NCBI GenBank assembly: GCA_963667435.1
Contig: OY763414.1
Location: forward strand, 1,550,001 to 1,614,000
DNA: 64,000 nt
Direction of reading: 5' to 3'
Source of the DNA: Marispirochaeta sp963667435
GTDB taxonomy: Bacteria > Spirochaetota > Spirochaetia > JC444 > Marispirochaetaceae
In this document: piece after piece, positions 1-8,914 of the stretch
How the letters are laid out: each line of letters begins with the position of its first letter
Position numbering within the stretch: the first letter of the stretch is position 1
Position numbers and translations under genes: made by a program
The notes under the pieces: model-generated
Database searches by the model: none
What the model was told of the DNA's origin: nothing
What the model saw: only the letters and a program-made list of their open reading frames with translations

Positions 1-732
1 AGCCGGGGGCTTGGTCTGGCTCTTGCCAAAGCTCTGGCATCTGCCGGGGCTGACCTGGCGGTAACCAGCCGAACTGAAGCATCCCTGGAAGGAACCTGCA
101 AGGAAATTGAGGCCATGGGCCGCAAGTGCCTGCCAGTGGCTCTGGATGTACAGGATATTAACAGCATAGAAGCTGCTACGGATAAGATTCTTGCCGAGTA
201 CGGAAGAATTGATATTCTGGTAAACAACGCCGGCTGCAATGTCCGCAAAGCGGCAATCGATATGACCGTTGAGGACTGGGACATGGTGCTTAACACCAAC
301 CTGAGGGGCGCATACTTCATGTGTACATCGGTGGTGCGCAAATCCATGCTCAAGAACAAATACGGCCGTATTATCAATATCGGATCCGGTACCAGTGTGT
401 TCGGCTCCGGCGGAATCGGCCCCTACTGTGCCAGCCGCGGCGGAATCCGCCAGCTTACCCAGAGTATGGCAGATGAGTGGGGAGTGGACGGAATTAACGT
501 TAACACCCTCGGACCGGGATGGTTCAAAACCGAGCAGACAAAGGTGCTCTACGAAAACCAGGCCTGGGTGGACTACATTGTAGACCGTATTCCCCAGAAA
601 CGGGTGGGAAAACCGGAAGACCTTGCAGGAATGGCCATCTTCCTTGCTTCTGATGCCTCCGAGTATGTAACAGGGCAGCTCCTCATGGTAGATGGCGGAC
701 TGACAACCGGTGCAATGAAGGCGAAAGTATAA
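1..732 (+). CDS. SDR-family oxidoreductase, 5'-truncated by window edge
   Basis: The reading frame is open from base 1 and lacks its start codon. The first visible residues (SRGLG) are the end of the glycine-rich NAD(P)-binding motif. NNAG follows near residue 73 of the visible part, and a PGW motif and a C-terminal GQ..VDGG follow later. This is a classical short-chain dehydrogenase, closest in feel to gluconate 5-dehydrogenase-like enzymes, so a sugar-acid substrate is likely but unproven. The active-site segment reads Y-C-A-S-R, so arginine stands where the family nearly always has the catalytic lysine. A Rho-independent terminator follows directly, so this is the last gene of its operon. 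Confidence 0.9.
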   Translation, partial: SRGLGLALAKALASAGADLAVTSRTEASLEGTCKEIEAMGRKCLPVALDVQDINSIEAATDKILAEYGRIDILVNNAGCNVRKAAIDMTVEDWDMVLNTNLRGAYFMCTSVVRKSMLKNKYGRIINIGSGTSVFGSGGIGPYCASRGGIRQLTQSMADEWGVDGINVNTLGPGWFKTEQTKVLYENQAWVDYIVDRIPQKRVGKPEDLAGMAIFLASDASEYVTGQLLMVDGGLTTGAMKAKV

Positions 733-738
733 TTTAGA

Positions 739-1686
739 TCACTGAGACTTCAAGCCGGTGCCCCGGGAAACAGGGTGCCGGCTTTTTTCATGTTCGCTGC
801 AGTAGCAGGCCAATGATTCCAGTCGGACAATTCCCTGCACAGGTGTATGTTGGAAAGGGAAGTCAATTATCTGCGCTGAAGGGAACTCCCTGCATACAAT
901 CTTCCAGCGGGAATCATCCCTGCTGCTTTTATTGATAATAACCCTGCATACCGGAATTGAAAGCTCTTTAAGCTGATCCCGTATACTCAAAGATTCTGAA
1001 AGACTGAGATCATCCTCATTCATGACAAGATGAATACGTGCGTTTCTGCCATCCTTTAAATAATTCTGTATTCGCCGGTAGCGCTTTTTCATATTCTGCA
1101 AATAAATAAAGACCGGATCCAACTCAAGCTCATGAACTTCTTCCTTACGGATTCGTGCCACAGCCTGCTTCTTTTGTATAATCTCCATCCTCATCTTTTC
1201 AAGATGTGCTATCCAGAGAAGATTCACCTCTCCTAACGCAAGGGTCTTAAGAGTCAGGGCGGTAGGAGGAGTGTCCACGACCACCTTATCGAAGTTGTTT
1301 CTCCTTCCCGTTCCGGTGAACAGGGACTCCAGGGATAGCCAGGCGGAATACTCCTCCATACCGGGAGCAAACTTTAAAATATCAAAATACTTATCAATAT
1401 TGAGGGCCTGTTGATAGTGATAAAGACCGGAAAAGTTGCGACGGACACTCTTAAGGTAATCCCTGGTTCCTTTTACCAGATCTGTTTCCCTGACAGTAAG
1501 ATATGGATTCAGTTTTTTACCCTTATCGGACAGCGAGCAGTTGAAGATATCATGCAGATTATGTGCGGGATCCATTGATACCAGAAGGGTTTTCTGTTTC
1601 AGTGAAGCAAAGGATACCCCCCGCAGAGAAGAACAGGTTGACTTTCCCACTCCCCCCTTACCGATAAACAGTTCAATCACAGGCAT
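739..1686 (-). CDS. ArsA/Get3-like anion-transporting ATPase family protein
   Basis: About 315 residues. The deviant Walker A P-loop GKGGVGKST starts near residue 9, as in ArsA, Get3 and MinD-type SIMIBI ATPases. A switch-like SMDPAHNLHDIF follows and a DTPPT segment lies mid-protein; these fit the ArsA subgroup. Family members hydrolyse ATP to move arsenite or to chaperone membrane proteins. No arsenic genes are nearby, so an arsenite role is not supported. The ATG at 1686 overlaps the upstream stop codon (TGATG); a GTG one codon earlier is also possible. It is the third gene of a tightly coupled operon. The last dozen residues overlap the terminator of the convergent SDR gene and look non-conserved. 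Confidence 0.85.
   Translation of the reverse strand: MPVIELFIGKGGVGKSTCSSLRGVSFASLKQKTLLVSMDPAHNLHDIFNCSLSDKGKKLNPYLTVRETDLVKGTRDYLKSVRRNFSGLYHYQQALNIDKYFDILKFAPGMEEYSAWLSLESLFTGTGRRNNFDKVVVDTPPTALTLKTLALGEVNLLWIAHLEKMRMEIIQKKQAVARIRKEEVHELELDPVFIYLQNMKKRYRRIQNYLKDGRNARIHLVMNEDDLSLSESLSIRDQLKELSIPVCRVIINKSSRDDSRWKIVCREFPSAQIIDFPFQHTPVQGIVRLESLACYCSEHEKSRHPVSRGTGLKSQ
753..788 (+). terminator. Rho-independent terminator after the SDR gene
   Basis: An 11-bp stem (AGCCGGTGCCC paired with GGGTGCCGGCT, two G-T wobbles) is followed by a run of six T on the + strand. It lies 20 bases after the SDR stop. It also lies inside the 3' end of the convergent ArsA-like gene, whose last residues are therefore encoded by the hairpin. 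Confidence 0.85.
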
Positions 1687-1970
1687 CACGGTTCGCCCAT
1701 TATACTGGCAAGTTCACTCAAGCCGTTCCCGGTCTGGGATGCTCTGAGAAGCAGACGTTCAAGATCCCCCCCCATAACCGGAAGCAGCTCCAGGGCCAAA
1801 GGTACCGGAGGGGCCGGCAGACCAGTAAAGCTTCCAAAGAGCATCAGTGCCATGGTGTGTTCCATTTCCGCTGCTTCATATGCCACTTGATCTGTCGCCT
1901 TATACTGCATGGCCATGCCGAATCCACGCAGGAATCCTGTAAAAGCTGAAAACAGATCACCTGGCTTCAT
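1686..1970 (-). CDS. hypothetical protein between membrane gene and ArsA-like gene
   Basis: A 94-residue protein that I do not recognise. It is moderately hydrophobic, with a run rich in Met, Leu, Phe and Pro around residues 40-65, and no clear motif. The start has a good ribosome site (GGAGT, spacing 5). It overlaps the upstream membrane-protein gene by 14 bases and touches the ArsA-like gene at TGATG, so the three are very probably translated together. The coupling suggests a partner or client of the ATPase; that is inference. Confidence 0.7.
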   Translation of the reverse strand: MKPGDLFSAFTGFLRGFGMAMQYKATDQVAYEAAEMEHTMALMLFGSFTGLPAPPVPLALELLPVMGGDLERLLLRASQTGNGLSELASIMGEP

Positions 1971-2400
1971 CTGTAACTCCGTAAACCTTCAGATCATAAT
2001 TCAGGCTCGACTCAAAGGGAAAAACCGTATACACACCGTAGAGTGCAGCGAGCACAGCAAGATACAGGTGATAACGGAAAACCGGGACCAGAATGGAAAA
2101 ATCGGCAAAAAAAGTTCCAATACAGACTGCACCAAGGGAAAACAGCTTGAATGTCCGGAACTGTGTAAAGGAGAGACTCTTCTGCCGCTCTCTCCTGCGA
2201 TAGAATATTATACGAAAAAGAATCGGCAAAGCTATGGAGAAAAAAACCGTCCCCACCATGCCTATGAATGAGTTTAGCCTGGTAGCCTGCAGGGCAAGAA
2301 GATTCTGCCGTCCTGCATAGGATGAAGCCACCGCAAATGCCAGGATTAAAACCAGGGTAAGCCAGGAAAACTGTTTCAGACGCTTTACATTATGTATCAT
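1957..2400 (-). CDS. small integral membrane protein, unknown function
   Basis: A 147-residue protein with about four hydrophobic segments (roughly residues 13-30, 42-62, 83-103 and 107-125) separated by basic loops such as RRRERQK near residue 70. No enzyme motif is visible. It is the first gene of the three-gene operon that ends in the ArsA-like ATPase. The stop falls inside the next gene, indicating translational coupling. A membrane component serviced by the ATPase is possible but unproven. Confidence 0.7.
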   Translation of the reverse strand: MIHNVKRLKQFSWLTLVLILAFAVASSYAGRQNLLALQATRLNSFIGMVGTVFFSIALPILFRIIFYRRRERQKSLSFTQFRTFKLFSLGAVCIGTFFADFSILVPVFRYHLYLAVLAALYGVYTVFPFESSLNYDLKVYGVTDEAR

Positions 2401-2459
2401 GGAAATCCCATCCCTTCACAACACCGACCCGCCCCCTAAGGAGCAGGTCGGTTAAAAAA

Positions 2460-4202
2460 CTACGCCAGGGCGTGCCCCTCTGCTCCTGTTGATTTAAACA
2501 GAGCATTGAAGCTTTCCACTGAAACAAAGAGTACTATGGCAATAATTACAAAATTGATAACGCCAAGCATGACACTCCCACTGGTAATGTAGCTCATTTC
2601 GTTACTTACCAAAGCCCAGAGAGTCATTACCAGCATGAAACAGGCAGGCAGCAGTGTGTACAGGTATCCTTTGCTGCCACGGTTTTTCAGATAAACTGAA
2701 GCAGTAAAAAGTGCCAGTGCAGCCAGGGTCTGATTGTTGGCACCGAAAAGCGGCCATAGGGTCAGTGCACCTTTACCATCCACACCGGAAGAGAATGCCA
2801 GCAACCCTGCCGTAATTAATGCCAGAAGAGTGGCTCCGTACTTATTGGTAAAAAAGTTATGCTTCTCCGCGGCACCTACCCTGTTTGCTCCCAGCAGCTC
2901 CTGAATTACATAGCGCTGCAGCCGGGTTGTGGTATCAAGAGATGTTCCTGCGAAGGAAGCGACGAAAACACCCATGATTATCAGACCCAGATATTTGGGA
3001 ATTCCCAGAAAACTGATCATATTTGCAGAGCCTTCTACAAAGGCACTCACCTTGGCACCCAGTCCTGCCGCAGCTCCCCAGGAAGCATAGTGCTCCGTCC
3101 ATTTGGCAATACCGGTAACCGTCGCCGCTTCACCTTTAGCCGCGAGACCGATACCGGCAGCGGTAGCTACAATAACCAGAACAGAGAGAGCCCCTTCCAT
3201 CAGCATGGAGCCGTATCCCACAAACTGTGCATCCTCCTCCCGGGAAACCTGTTTGGCGGTTGTTCCGGATGAAACAACTGCATGAAAACCGGAGATGGCA
3301 CCACAGGCAATAGTAATGAATAAAAAGGGCCACATTGAAGGCGAATCTTTGGGTGTCAGCTGTACCGCAGGCGCAACAACCTTTAGACCACCGAAGGAGG
3401 AGACTACAACACCCAGAATTAGAAGTCCCATGGCAATAAACAGTTCCCAGGCGTTTATATAGTCCCTGGGTTGCAGCAAGGTTGTAACCGGCAGCGTCGA
3501 GGCAATGAAAGCATAGATAAAAAGAATAATTGTCCAGGTGCCGGTGGCAGGCATGGAACCTATTGCCGGCATATCCAGAGGGAGAAAATGTCCGAGCACA
3601 ACGGTTACATACATGGCTACAACTGCAAGCACTGTTGTTCGTACCACACGGGCATTTTTCTTGTACACCGCATATCCAAGAGCAATTGCTATTGGGATTT
3701 CCATCCACACCGGAAAGACAGACTCGGGATACATGTGAAAAATAACAGCGATGATCATTCCCAGAATTGCCAGAAAGAGCCAGAGCTCAATAAAAACTAT
3801 CAGGAAAAACGCCGCCCGTATGCGCTTGCTTATATATTTTGCCGCTATTTCCGAAATAGATTTTCCCTGATTACGCAATGACATAACCAATGCGGAGAAA
3901 TCGTGCACGGCACCCATAACAATGGAGCCGACTACAACCCAGATGAGAGCAGGAAGCCATCCCCAGATGACCCCGATAGCAGGCCCCACGATGGGTCCTG
4001 TACCGGCAATTGACGTAAAGTGATGTCCGAAAATAATGCCCTTTTTTGTTGGCACATAATCGACGCCGTCCTTGAACTCTTCTGCAGGAGTTATGTTGTC
4101 ATTGGACAGCTTGAAAACTTTCTTGCCAATGAACTCTCCGTACAGACGGTACGCGACAATGTAGCCAACGAAAGCGACTATCATTATCATTACTGCAGTC
4201 AT
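2460..4202 (-). CDS. cstA: CstA-family carbon starvation / peptide or pyruvate transporter
   Basis: About 580 residues with some 16 to 18 predicted membrane spans. The N-terminal segments YRLYGEFIGKKVF and YVPTKKGIIFGHHFTSIAGTGPIVGP (given here as short key parts) are hallmarks of the CstA/BtsT family, which imports peptides or pyruvate. An upstream in-frame ATG at 4235 exists, but the ATG at 4202 has a strong AGGAGGTCG site 3 bases upstream and matches the usual family N-terminus, so I chose it. The gene stands alone between the ArsA operon and the divergent gntR. The substrate cannot be fixed from sequence. Confidence 0.92.
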   Translation of the reverse strand: MTAVMIMIVAFVGYIVAYRLYGEFIGKKVFKLSNDNITPAEEFKDGVDYVPTKKGIIFGHHFTSIAGTGPIVGPAIGVIWGWLPALIWVVVGSIVMGAVHDFSALVMSLRNQGKSISEIAAKYISKRIRAAFFLIVFIELWLFLAILGMIIAVIFHMYPESVFPVWMEIPIAIALGYAVYKKNARVVRTTVLAVVAMYVTVVLGHFLPLDMPAIGSMPATGTWTIILFIYAFIASTLPVTTLLQPRDYINAWELFIAMGLLILGVVVSSFGGLKVVAPAVQLTPKDSPSMWPFLFITIACGAISGFHAVVSSGTTAKQVSREEDAQFVGYGSMLMEGALSVLVIVATAAGIGLAAKGEAATVTGIAKWTEHYASWGAAAGLGAKVSAFVEGSANMISFLGIPKYLGLIIMGVFVASFAGTSLDTTTRLQRYVIQELLGANRVGAAEKHNFFTNKYGATLLALITAGLLAFSSGVDGKGALTLWPLFGANNQTLAALALFTASVYLKNRGSKGYLYTLLPACFMLVMTLWALVSNEMSYITSGSVMLGVINFVIIAIVLFVSVESFNALFKSTGAEGHALA

Positions 4203-4387
4203 AATCGACCTCCTGAAATAATTTGTTACAATCACTTACGTGTTGCTTATTTAATTAAACACCCTGTAAGCCGAGCTGTCCAATGATTTCTGGTCCGACC
4301 AATCAGTCGGTCATGCAGGCGACAGAAGCCACCGGGGTTTTTTAGAATTTACAGTTTTCCCTGGTTTTTAAAAAAAATAAATAAAAA

Positions 4388-4416
4388 TTGTTGTAAGTTT
4401 GTACACAATATACAAT
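4388..4416 (+). promoter_or_regulatory. gntR promoter with overlapping operator-like sequence
   Basis: A -35 box TTGTTG (4388-4393) and a -10 box TACAAT (4411-4416) are 17 bases apart. The 16-base element GTACACAATATACAAT (4401-4416) covers the -10 box. Its close relative GTATACAATACACAAT overlaps the -10 box of the dctP promoter at 9937-9952. Such spacing suits autorepression by the GntR protein encoded just downstream. Confidence 0.55.
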
Positions 4417-4447
4417 AATGTTACAATAAAGCTGTCAGGGAATTTCG

Positions 4448-5119
4448 ATGAGGAAAATTAAAGAGCCGTTTCAAATTGATCGCCAAAGTATCACAGACCA
4501 AGTATACCATCATATCAAACAGTTAATCCTGTCGGGTGTGCTACAGGGAGGAGAAAAAATACCTGAGGAAAAAGTTGCACAGCAACTGCAGGTAAGTCGA
4601 ACCCCAATACGGGAAGCGCTACGAAAACTAGAAAATTACGGCCTGGTGGAAATAAAACCCAGAAGTTATGCAATTGTTATGGACCTTGATCCTAGTGAAG
4701 CACCTCAGATTGCTATAATACGTCTCTCCCTGGAAAAACTTTCATGTACACTACTTTGTGATAATGTAAACGATCAGGATATATTCGCACTCAAGGAAAT
4801 CGCAGCAAAATGTGTTACCCTCATGGAGGAAAACAATCTCGCGGAGGAGTTTGAACTGGATAGCCAATTCCATCTTGAGATTGCACGACGAACAAACAAT
4901 AAGCATCTTTATGAAATAATGGAAAAACTTGATGCGAAAATTCAGATGCTCCGGCTTCGACAGAAAACGCCGAAGAGTGAATTAATAAACTATGTAAATC
5001 AACACGAAGAGATAATCAGACTGCTCAGCAATAAAAATAAAGAGAGCCTGTTGGCTCTCATTGAAACGCATATAATGCACGATTTAAATCCAGCAGGCGC
5101 ATATCCAGCGGAAGTCTGA
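4448..5119 (+). CDS. GntR-family transcriptional regulator, FadR/FCD subfamily
   Basis: A 223-residue protein. An N-terminal winged helix-turn-helix (about residues 12-78) contains the family signature QLQVSRTPIREALRKLE. The C-terminal all-alpha FCD ligand-binding domain (about residues 85-215) carries the metal/ligand motifs D..FH (DSQFHLEIARRTNN) and a late histidine. Regulators of this class usually repress sugar-acid catabolism genes and are released by a metabolite. It is convergent with the TRAP-isomerase operon (1 bp between stops). It probably controls that operon and itself through the shared site seen at both promoters. Confidence 0.92.
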   Translation: MRKIKEPFQIDRQSITDQVYHHIKQLILSGVLQGGEKIPEEKVAQQLQVSRTPIREALRKLENYGLVEIKPRSYAIVMDLDPSEAPQIAIIRLSLEKLSCTLLCDNVNDQDIFALKEIAAKCVTLMEENNLAEEFELDSQFHLEIARRTNNKHLYEIMEKLDAKIQMLRLRQKTPKSELINYVNQHEEIIRLLSNKNKESLLALIETHIMHDLNPAGAYPAEV

Positions 5120-5120
5120 G

Positions 5121-5927
5121 TCAAAGAAATCTTCTCAGCATATTTATTGATTCTTCCGCAGCCTTATCCGGGTCCGGGAAGGGTAGAATTTCAACTCCTG
5201 CATATCCGTTATATCCACAGCTGTTCAACGCGCTAATTATACTAAGAAAATCCAAATGTCCCCGTCCTGGTGCCCATCTGTTTGAATCCGCAAAATGCAC
5301 ATACCCGATCTTTTCGGCATGCCTCCAGAAAGCCCCCTCAATGGATGGATCTTCAATATTCATATGAAACACATCGGGCATCATGACCAACTGAGGATGA
5401 TTGAGTCTGTCGATCATATCAGCACATTCATCACAACTGTTAAGAAAATTTATTTCATACCGATTCACCGTCTCCAAGGCAACTTTAACTTTTAAGCTTT
5501 CAGATAGCTGTAAAACTTTTTCCATGCATTCAAGAAAATTCTCTTCCGATGATTCTCCGGCTATCAGCATACCCCGTAACCGACCTATATTGATCATACT
5601 ACCAAGTTCCGCCGCAACCTCCATGAGTCCTGAAAAATCAGAAACAGCTTTATCTCGAATGCATTTATCGGAGTTTGTAAAACTTATTCCAGTATCTGCA
5701 AATATCTGCCCGGTTGATACCATGGGAATTTCTAATTCTGTTTCCTTTAAAAGCTTTTTGATCTGTGCAAGATTCACCTGGTCCTTATGAAGCAGCGCAA
5801 GTTCGACACCATCGTACCCGAGTTTCGCCGCTTTTTTTATGCTAATCTCCAGTCGATCTCTGAATACAACAAAGGCTGAGGGCAGTGCGTTTTCCGGTGC
5901 AACAGCCAAGGAAATTTTTATTGGCAT
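5121..5927 (-). CDS. sugar phosphate isomerase/epimerase family TIM-barrel protein
   Basis: A 268-residue single-domain protein of the xylose isomerase-like TIM-barrel superfamily. Glu in ALETVNRYE (near 155), Asp-His in MPDVFHMN (near 186), the late His in YVHFADSNR (near 211) and Glu in GVEILPF (near 245) are in the positions of the divalent-metal ligands of tagatose/psicose 3-epimerase-type enzymes. It is the last gene of the operon with URO-D-like and TRAP genes. A keto-sugar or sugar-acid isomerisation is likely; the exact substrate is unknown. A paralogue starts at 63429. Confidence 0.85.
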   Translation of the reverse strand: MPIKISLAVAPENALPSAFVVFRDRLEISIKKAAKLGYDGVELALLHKDQVNLAQIKKLLKETELEIPMVSTGQIFADTGISFTNSDKCIRDKAVSDFSGLMEVAAELGSMINIGRLRGMLIAGESSEENFLECMEKVLQLSESLKVKVALETVNRYEINFLNSCDECADMIDRLNHPQLVMMPDVFHMNIEDPSIEGAFWRHAEKIGYVHFADSNRWAPGRGHLDFLSIISALNSCGYNGYAGVEILPFPDPDKAAEESINMLRRFL

Positions 5928-6016
5928 ATTAATAATCCTGTTTGATTTAAATACAGTAATTCACGGTTAATCCAGTATTTGCAATGATATTCCTGTTTGA
6001 ATAACTCCTTTTTCTG

Positions 6017-7081
6017 TTATTTTTCTGTCAGTGTCAGCTCTTTGATTTCATCTATCATTGCGAAAAGATTTTCAAGCGGAACATCGAGCTGCAGGTTATG
6101 AGTCGGACCCATGATGTAGCCACCTTTTTTTCCCAGCGAAGCTTTTAATTTTTGTACTTCTGCTTTTATTTCATCTTCCGTACCGAAGGGCATCAACTGC
6201 TGCTGATCGACACCGCCCCAGAAACAGAGCCGATCACCAAATTGTTCCATTAAATATACAGGATCCATACAATTGGGTTGTATAGGATTAAGTACATCCA
6301 GTCCGATTTCAATCAGTTCTGGTATAATCTCAACAATATTCCCATCAGAGTGGTATGCAATCTTCACCTCAGGATTGATAGATTTCAGCGAGCTAATCAT
6401 TTCCTGCATGAGTGGTTTAAGGAACTCACGCCAGGTATCCGGCGATATCATCATTCCATTCTGAGTACCGACATCATCGCCCAGCCAGATCATATCCACA
6501 CCCATCTGTACTAATCTTTGTGCCACAGCTTTATGATACTGAAACGGTAGATCAAGGATTCGAGCTGCCAGTTCCTTATCCAGCACAAGATCCATCATTA
6601 ATTTATCCAGCCCGCGAAGCGCCCATGATGACTCGAAAATAGTAGCCTTGACGACACCAACGATAAAATGGGATTTTCCATGATTCTTCAGCAAAATCTC
6701 TGCATTACCATAGAGACTGTCACGATCAGGATCTGGGGTACTGTATGAGTCAACGGCAGCATAATCTTCCAGAGGATGACTCTGGGGTTCCGTGTATATC
6801 CCCTTACCAAAACGGGTTTCATACTGAATGGTTTTCCATCCAACGCCCCATTCATCAGTATACGGTTCGCGACCTTGATTGTAGTTATTCATCCATCCAA
6901 TGGGTGTCAACAGGAGATCAGAACCAAGTTTCAAATCAAGAGCATGAGGATCTTTTACATCCAGATCAGTAAAGTGCTTTAAAAGCCGATCCTTAAACTC
7001 TGGTGTATATGAAATCTGCATTGGATACACTTTATCGAAGTTATTATTTAATGCCGCACGAACGAGCTCTTTGGAATTCAC
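6017..7081 (-). CDS. uroporphyrinogen decarboxylase (URO-D) family protein
   Basis: About 354 residues of the URO-D superfamily fold, which also includes cobamide/CoM methyltransferases. The segments MIWLGDDVGTQNG, YHSDGNI, LNPIQPNCMDP and FWGGVDQQ are typical of the uncharacterised catabolic URO-D-like branch, not true HemE. No haem genes are nearby. The neighbours are a TRAP transporter and a sugar isomerase, so it probably acts on a carbon source in this pathway. The GTG at 7081 has GGAGG five bases upstream and gives the usual family N-terminus; an ATG at 7093 is in frame but lacks a ribosome site. Confidence 0.85.
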   Translation of the reverse strand: MNSKELVRAALNNNFDKVYPMQISYTPEFKDRLLKHFTDLDVKDPHALDLKLGSDLLLTPIGWMNNYNQGREPYTDEWGVGWKTIQYETRFGKGIYTEPQSHPLEDYAAVDSYSTPDPDRDSLYGNAEILLKNHGKSHFIVGVVKATIFESSWALRGLDKLMMDLVLDKELAARILDLPFQYHKAVAQRLVQMGVDMIWLGDDVGTQNGMMISPDTWREFLKPLMQEMISSLKSINPEVKIAYHSDGNIVEIIPELIEIGLDVLNPIQPNCMDPVYLMEQFGDRLCFWGGVDQQQLMPFGTEDEIKAEVQKLKASLGKKGGYIMGPTHNLQLDVPLENLFAMIDEIKELTLTEK

Positions 7082-7100
7082 ATACTCCTCCATTGAAATA

Positions 7101-8393
7101 TCATTTGAGCATTCCCGGAAGCCATGTAACTATTCCAGGAAATAAATTCATAAGAATAAGTACCGCAAATAACGGTACAAGGAAGGGTATAGTTGCACGT
7201 ATCATCTGTCTGAAGGTGATCTTCGCAAGGTCCCTTACAATAAAAAGCACGATCCCGAAAGGAGGAGTTAAAAGGCCAATCATCAAATTTAGAACCATGA
7301 TAACGCCGAACTGAACGGGATCGATTCCAAGGGTAACGGATACCGGATAGAGAATCGGGCCGAAAACAAGAATAGCTGCAATAGCTTCCAAAAAGCAGCC
7401 TACAATCAAAAAGAAAATATTAACGAGAAAGAGAAATGCCAGCGGAGATGTGGCTACAGAACCAATCCATTCTGCAAGAAACATCGTCATACCGGACCGC
7501 GCCAGAACCCAGCCGTAAAAAGCCGCTGCAGCAATAACGAACCCGATATTTGCTGTTTCACGAGCTGTATCTTTCAATAACTGAAAAAGGCCAGAGAATG
7601 AGAGATCCCGATATACTCCGGCACTGACAATCAGCGCATACAGCGCCGCTACCGCGGCAGCCTCCGTCGGAGTAAAAACACCCGTCCATATTCCAATAAG
7701 AAGAATAACAGGCGTCAGCATCGGCAGAAGTGCTTTTCCAAAAGCAAGCACAACCTCCCCGGGTGTAGGTACTGGGAGTCGTTCATATCCACGCTTCATT
7801 GCGTAGATAACAATCATCACCATTATCGCAGCAGTCATAAGTAATCCTGGAATCACACCACCAAGAAACAGCTTCCCTACCGAGACGCCGGAAATCGTCG
7901 AGAAAACAACCATCGGTACGCTGGGAGGAAATATAGGACCTATTGTGGATGATGAGGCAGTTACCGCCGCGCTGAAATCCGGATCATAGCCGTGAGAAGT
8001 CATAGCTTCTATCTCAATCTGGCCGAGTCCGGAAGCATCGGAAACAGCCGCACCTGACATACCGGAAAATATAAGACTGGAAACTACATTGGCATGCCCG
8101 AGTCCTCCGGGAAGAAAACCAACCACAGTGTTTGCAAAGGAGAAGATTCTCTTAGTGATTCCTGATCCGTTCATAATCTTTGCCGCAAAAATAAACAGCG
8201 GGATCGAAATGAGCAGGAAGTTCATCAGGCTGTAGCTCATTTTCTGGGGAAGGATACCGGCATTTACCCACGCCATAACTGGTCCGATATTCAGCATATA
8301 GCCGGAAAAACCGATAATCCCCAGGGCCACGCCAATCGGAAATCCCAACACCAGCAGCAGAATAAGCCCTGCAGTTACAACCAAATATATCAT
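7101..8393 (-). CDS. dctM: TRAP transporter large permease (DctM)
   Basis: A 430-residue inner-membrane protein with about 12 hydrophobic segments. Signature stretches of the DctM/SiaM family are visible: FPIGVALGIIG near the start, SGMSGAAVSDASGLGQIE near residue 115, and ASSSTIGPIFPPS near residue 145. It is the ion-coupled translocator that works with DctQ and the periplasmic DctP encoded upstream. The ATG overlaps the dctQ stop by 4 bases, and GAGGAAG precedes it. The URO-D-like gene follows after 19 bases. Substrate is probably an organic or sugar acid. Confidence 0.95.
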   Translation of the reverse strand: MIYLVVTAGLILLLVLGFPIGVALGIIGFSGYMLNIGPVMAWVNAGILPQKMSYSLMNFLLISIPLFIFAAKIMNGSGITKRIFSFANTVVGFLPGGLGHANVVSSLIFSGMSGAAVSDASGLGQIEIEAMTSHGYDPDFSAAVTASSSTIGPIFPPSVPMVVFSTISGVSVGKLFLGGVIPGLLMTAAIMVMIVIYAMKRGYERLPVPTPGEVVLAFGKALLPMLTPVILLIGIWTGVFTPTEAAAVAALYALIVSAGVYRDLSFSGLFQLLKDTARETANIGFVIAAAAFYGWVLARSGMTMFLAEWIGSVATSPLAFLFLVNIFFLIVGCFLEAIAAILVFGPILYPVSVTLGIDPVQFGVIMVLNLMIGLLTPPFGIVLFIVRDLAKITFRQMIRATIPFLVPLFAVLILMNLFPGIVTWLPGMLK

Positions 8394-8848
8394 TTTATCT
8401 TCCTCATCATCTCTATGCTTTCAACACACAAAATACCGATCGTAATAACCGCAGATATCGAAAGCAGAAGATAAACATATCCCATCCTCATCCATTCAAG
8501 AGTGGGAATACACACACACCAGTTTTCAATCATCTTGTCTATACACCCTTTTAAAAAGGCTGCAAAAAAGACAAGGATAAGGATTGTTCGGATAAAACGT
8601 AGGTTTTTTTGAAATCCTTCTGAAAGTTTTTCATTTGAAAATTCAATCTGCATATGACTGTTCCCAATGAACAGCACTGATGATCCAAAAAAAACAACAA
8701 ACATAAATAAAACCCGGCCCAATTCTACCGTCCACGTTGTCGGTAAATTCAGAATTACCCGTGCAAATACCTGAACCAGCATTATTATAAATAACAACCC
8801 AATGCCAACAGCGAGCACTGACTCCAGGCCTCTCTTCAATTTTTCCAT
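8390..8848 (-). CDS. dctQ: TRAP transporter small permease (DctQ)
   Basis: A 152-residue membrane protein with four hydrophobic segments (about residues 12-32, 46-66, 86-106 and 125-145). WTVELGRVLFMFVVFFG and the following short loop with HMQIEF are the expected DctQ signature region. It is coupled by a 4-base overlap to dctM. A terminator-like hairpin separates it from dctP, so it is likely made in smaller amounts than the binding protein. Its length equals that of the restored, IS-interrupted DctQ at 16-18 kb. Confidence 0.92.
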   Translation of the reverse strand: MEKLKRGLESVLAVGIGLLFIIMLVQVFARVILNLPTTWTVELGRVLFMFVVFFGSSVLFIGNSHMQIEFSNEKLSEGFQKNLRFIRTILILVFFAAFLKGCIDKMIENWCVCIPTLEWMRMGYVYLLLSISAVITIGILCVESIEMMRKIK

Positions 8849-8865
8849 ACAGCACCTTTATCGGG

Positions 8866-8903
8866 GAAAAACTACGGGCACGGAATCATCTTCGTACCCG
8901 TAG
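8866..8903 (-). terminator. intra-operon terminator/attenuator between dctP and dctQ
   Basis: On the minus strand an 11-bp stem (CTACGGGTACG with CGTGCCCGTAG, one wobble) is followed by five T. It sits between the dctP stop and the dctQ start. It probably lets most transcripts stop after dctP, so the periplasmic protein exceeds the membrane subunits. The second TRAP operon has a similar hairpin. Confidence 0.75.
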
Positions 8904-8914
8904 AACCCTATTTA

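Noticed and set aside
2424..2456. Terminator between cstA and the membrane-protein gene
   Set aside because: The hairpin is good but a T-run follows it on neither strand in the correct place.
3136..3708. 190-residue Cys-rich frame inside cstA
   Set aside because: It is an alternate frame of the well-supported CstA gene.
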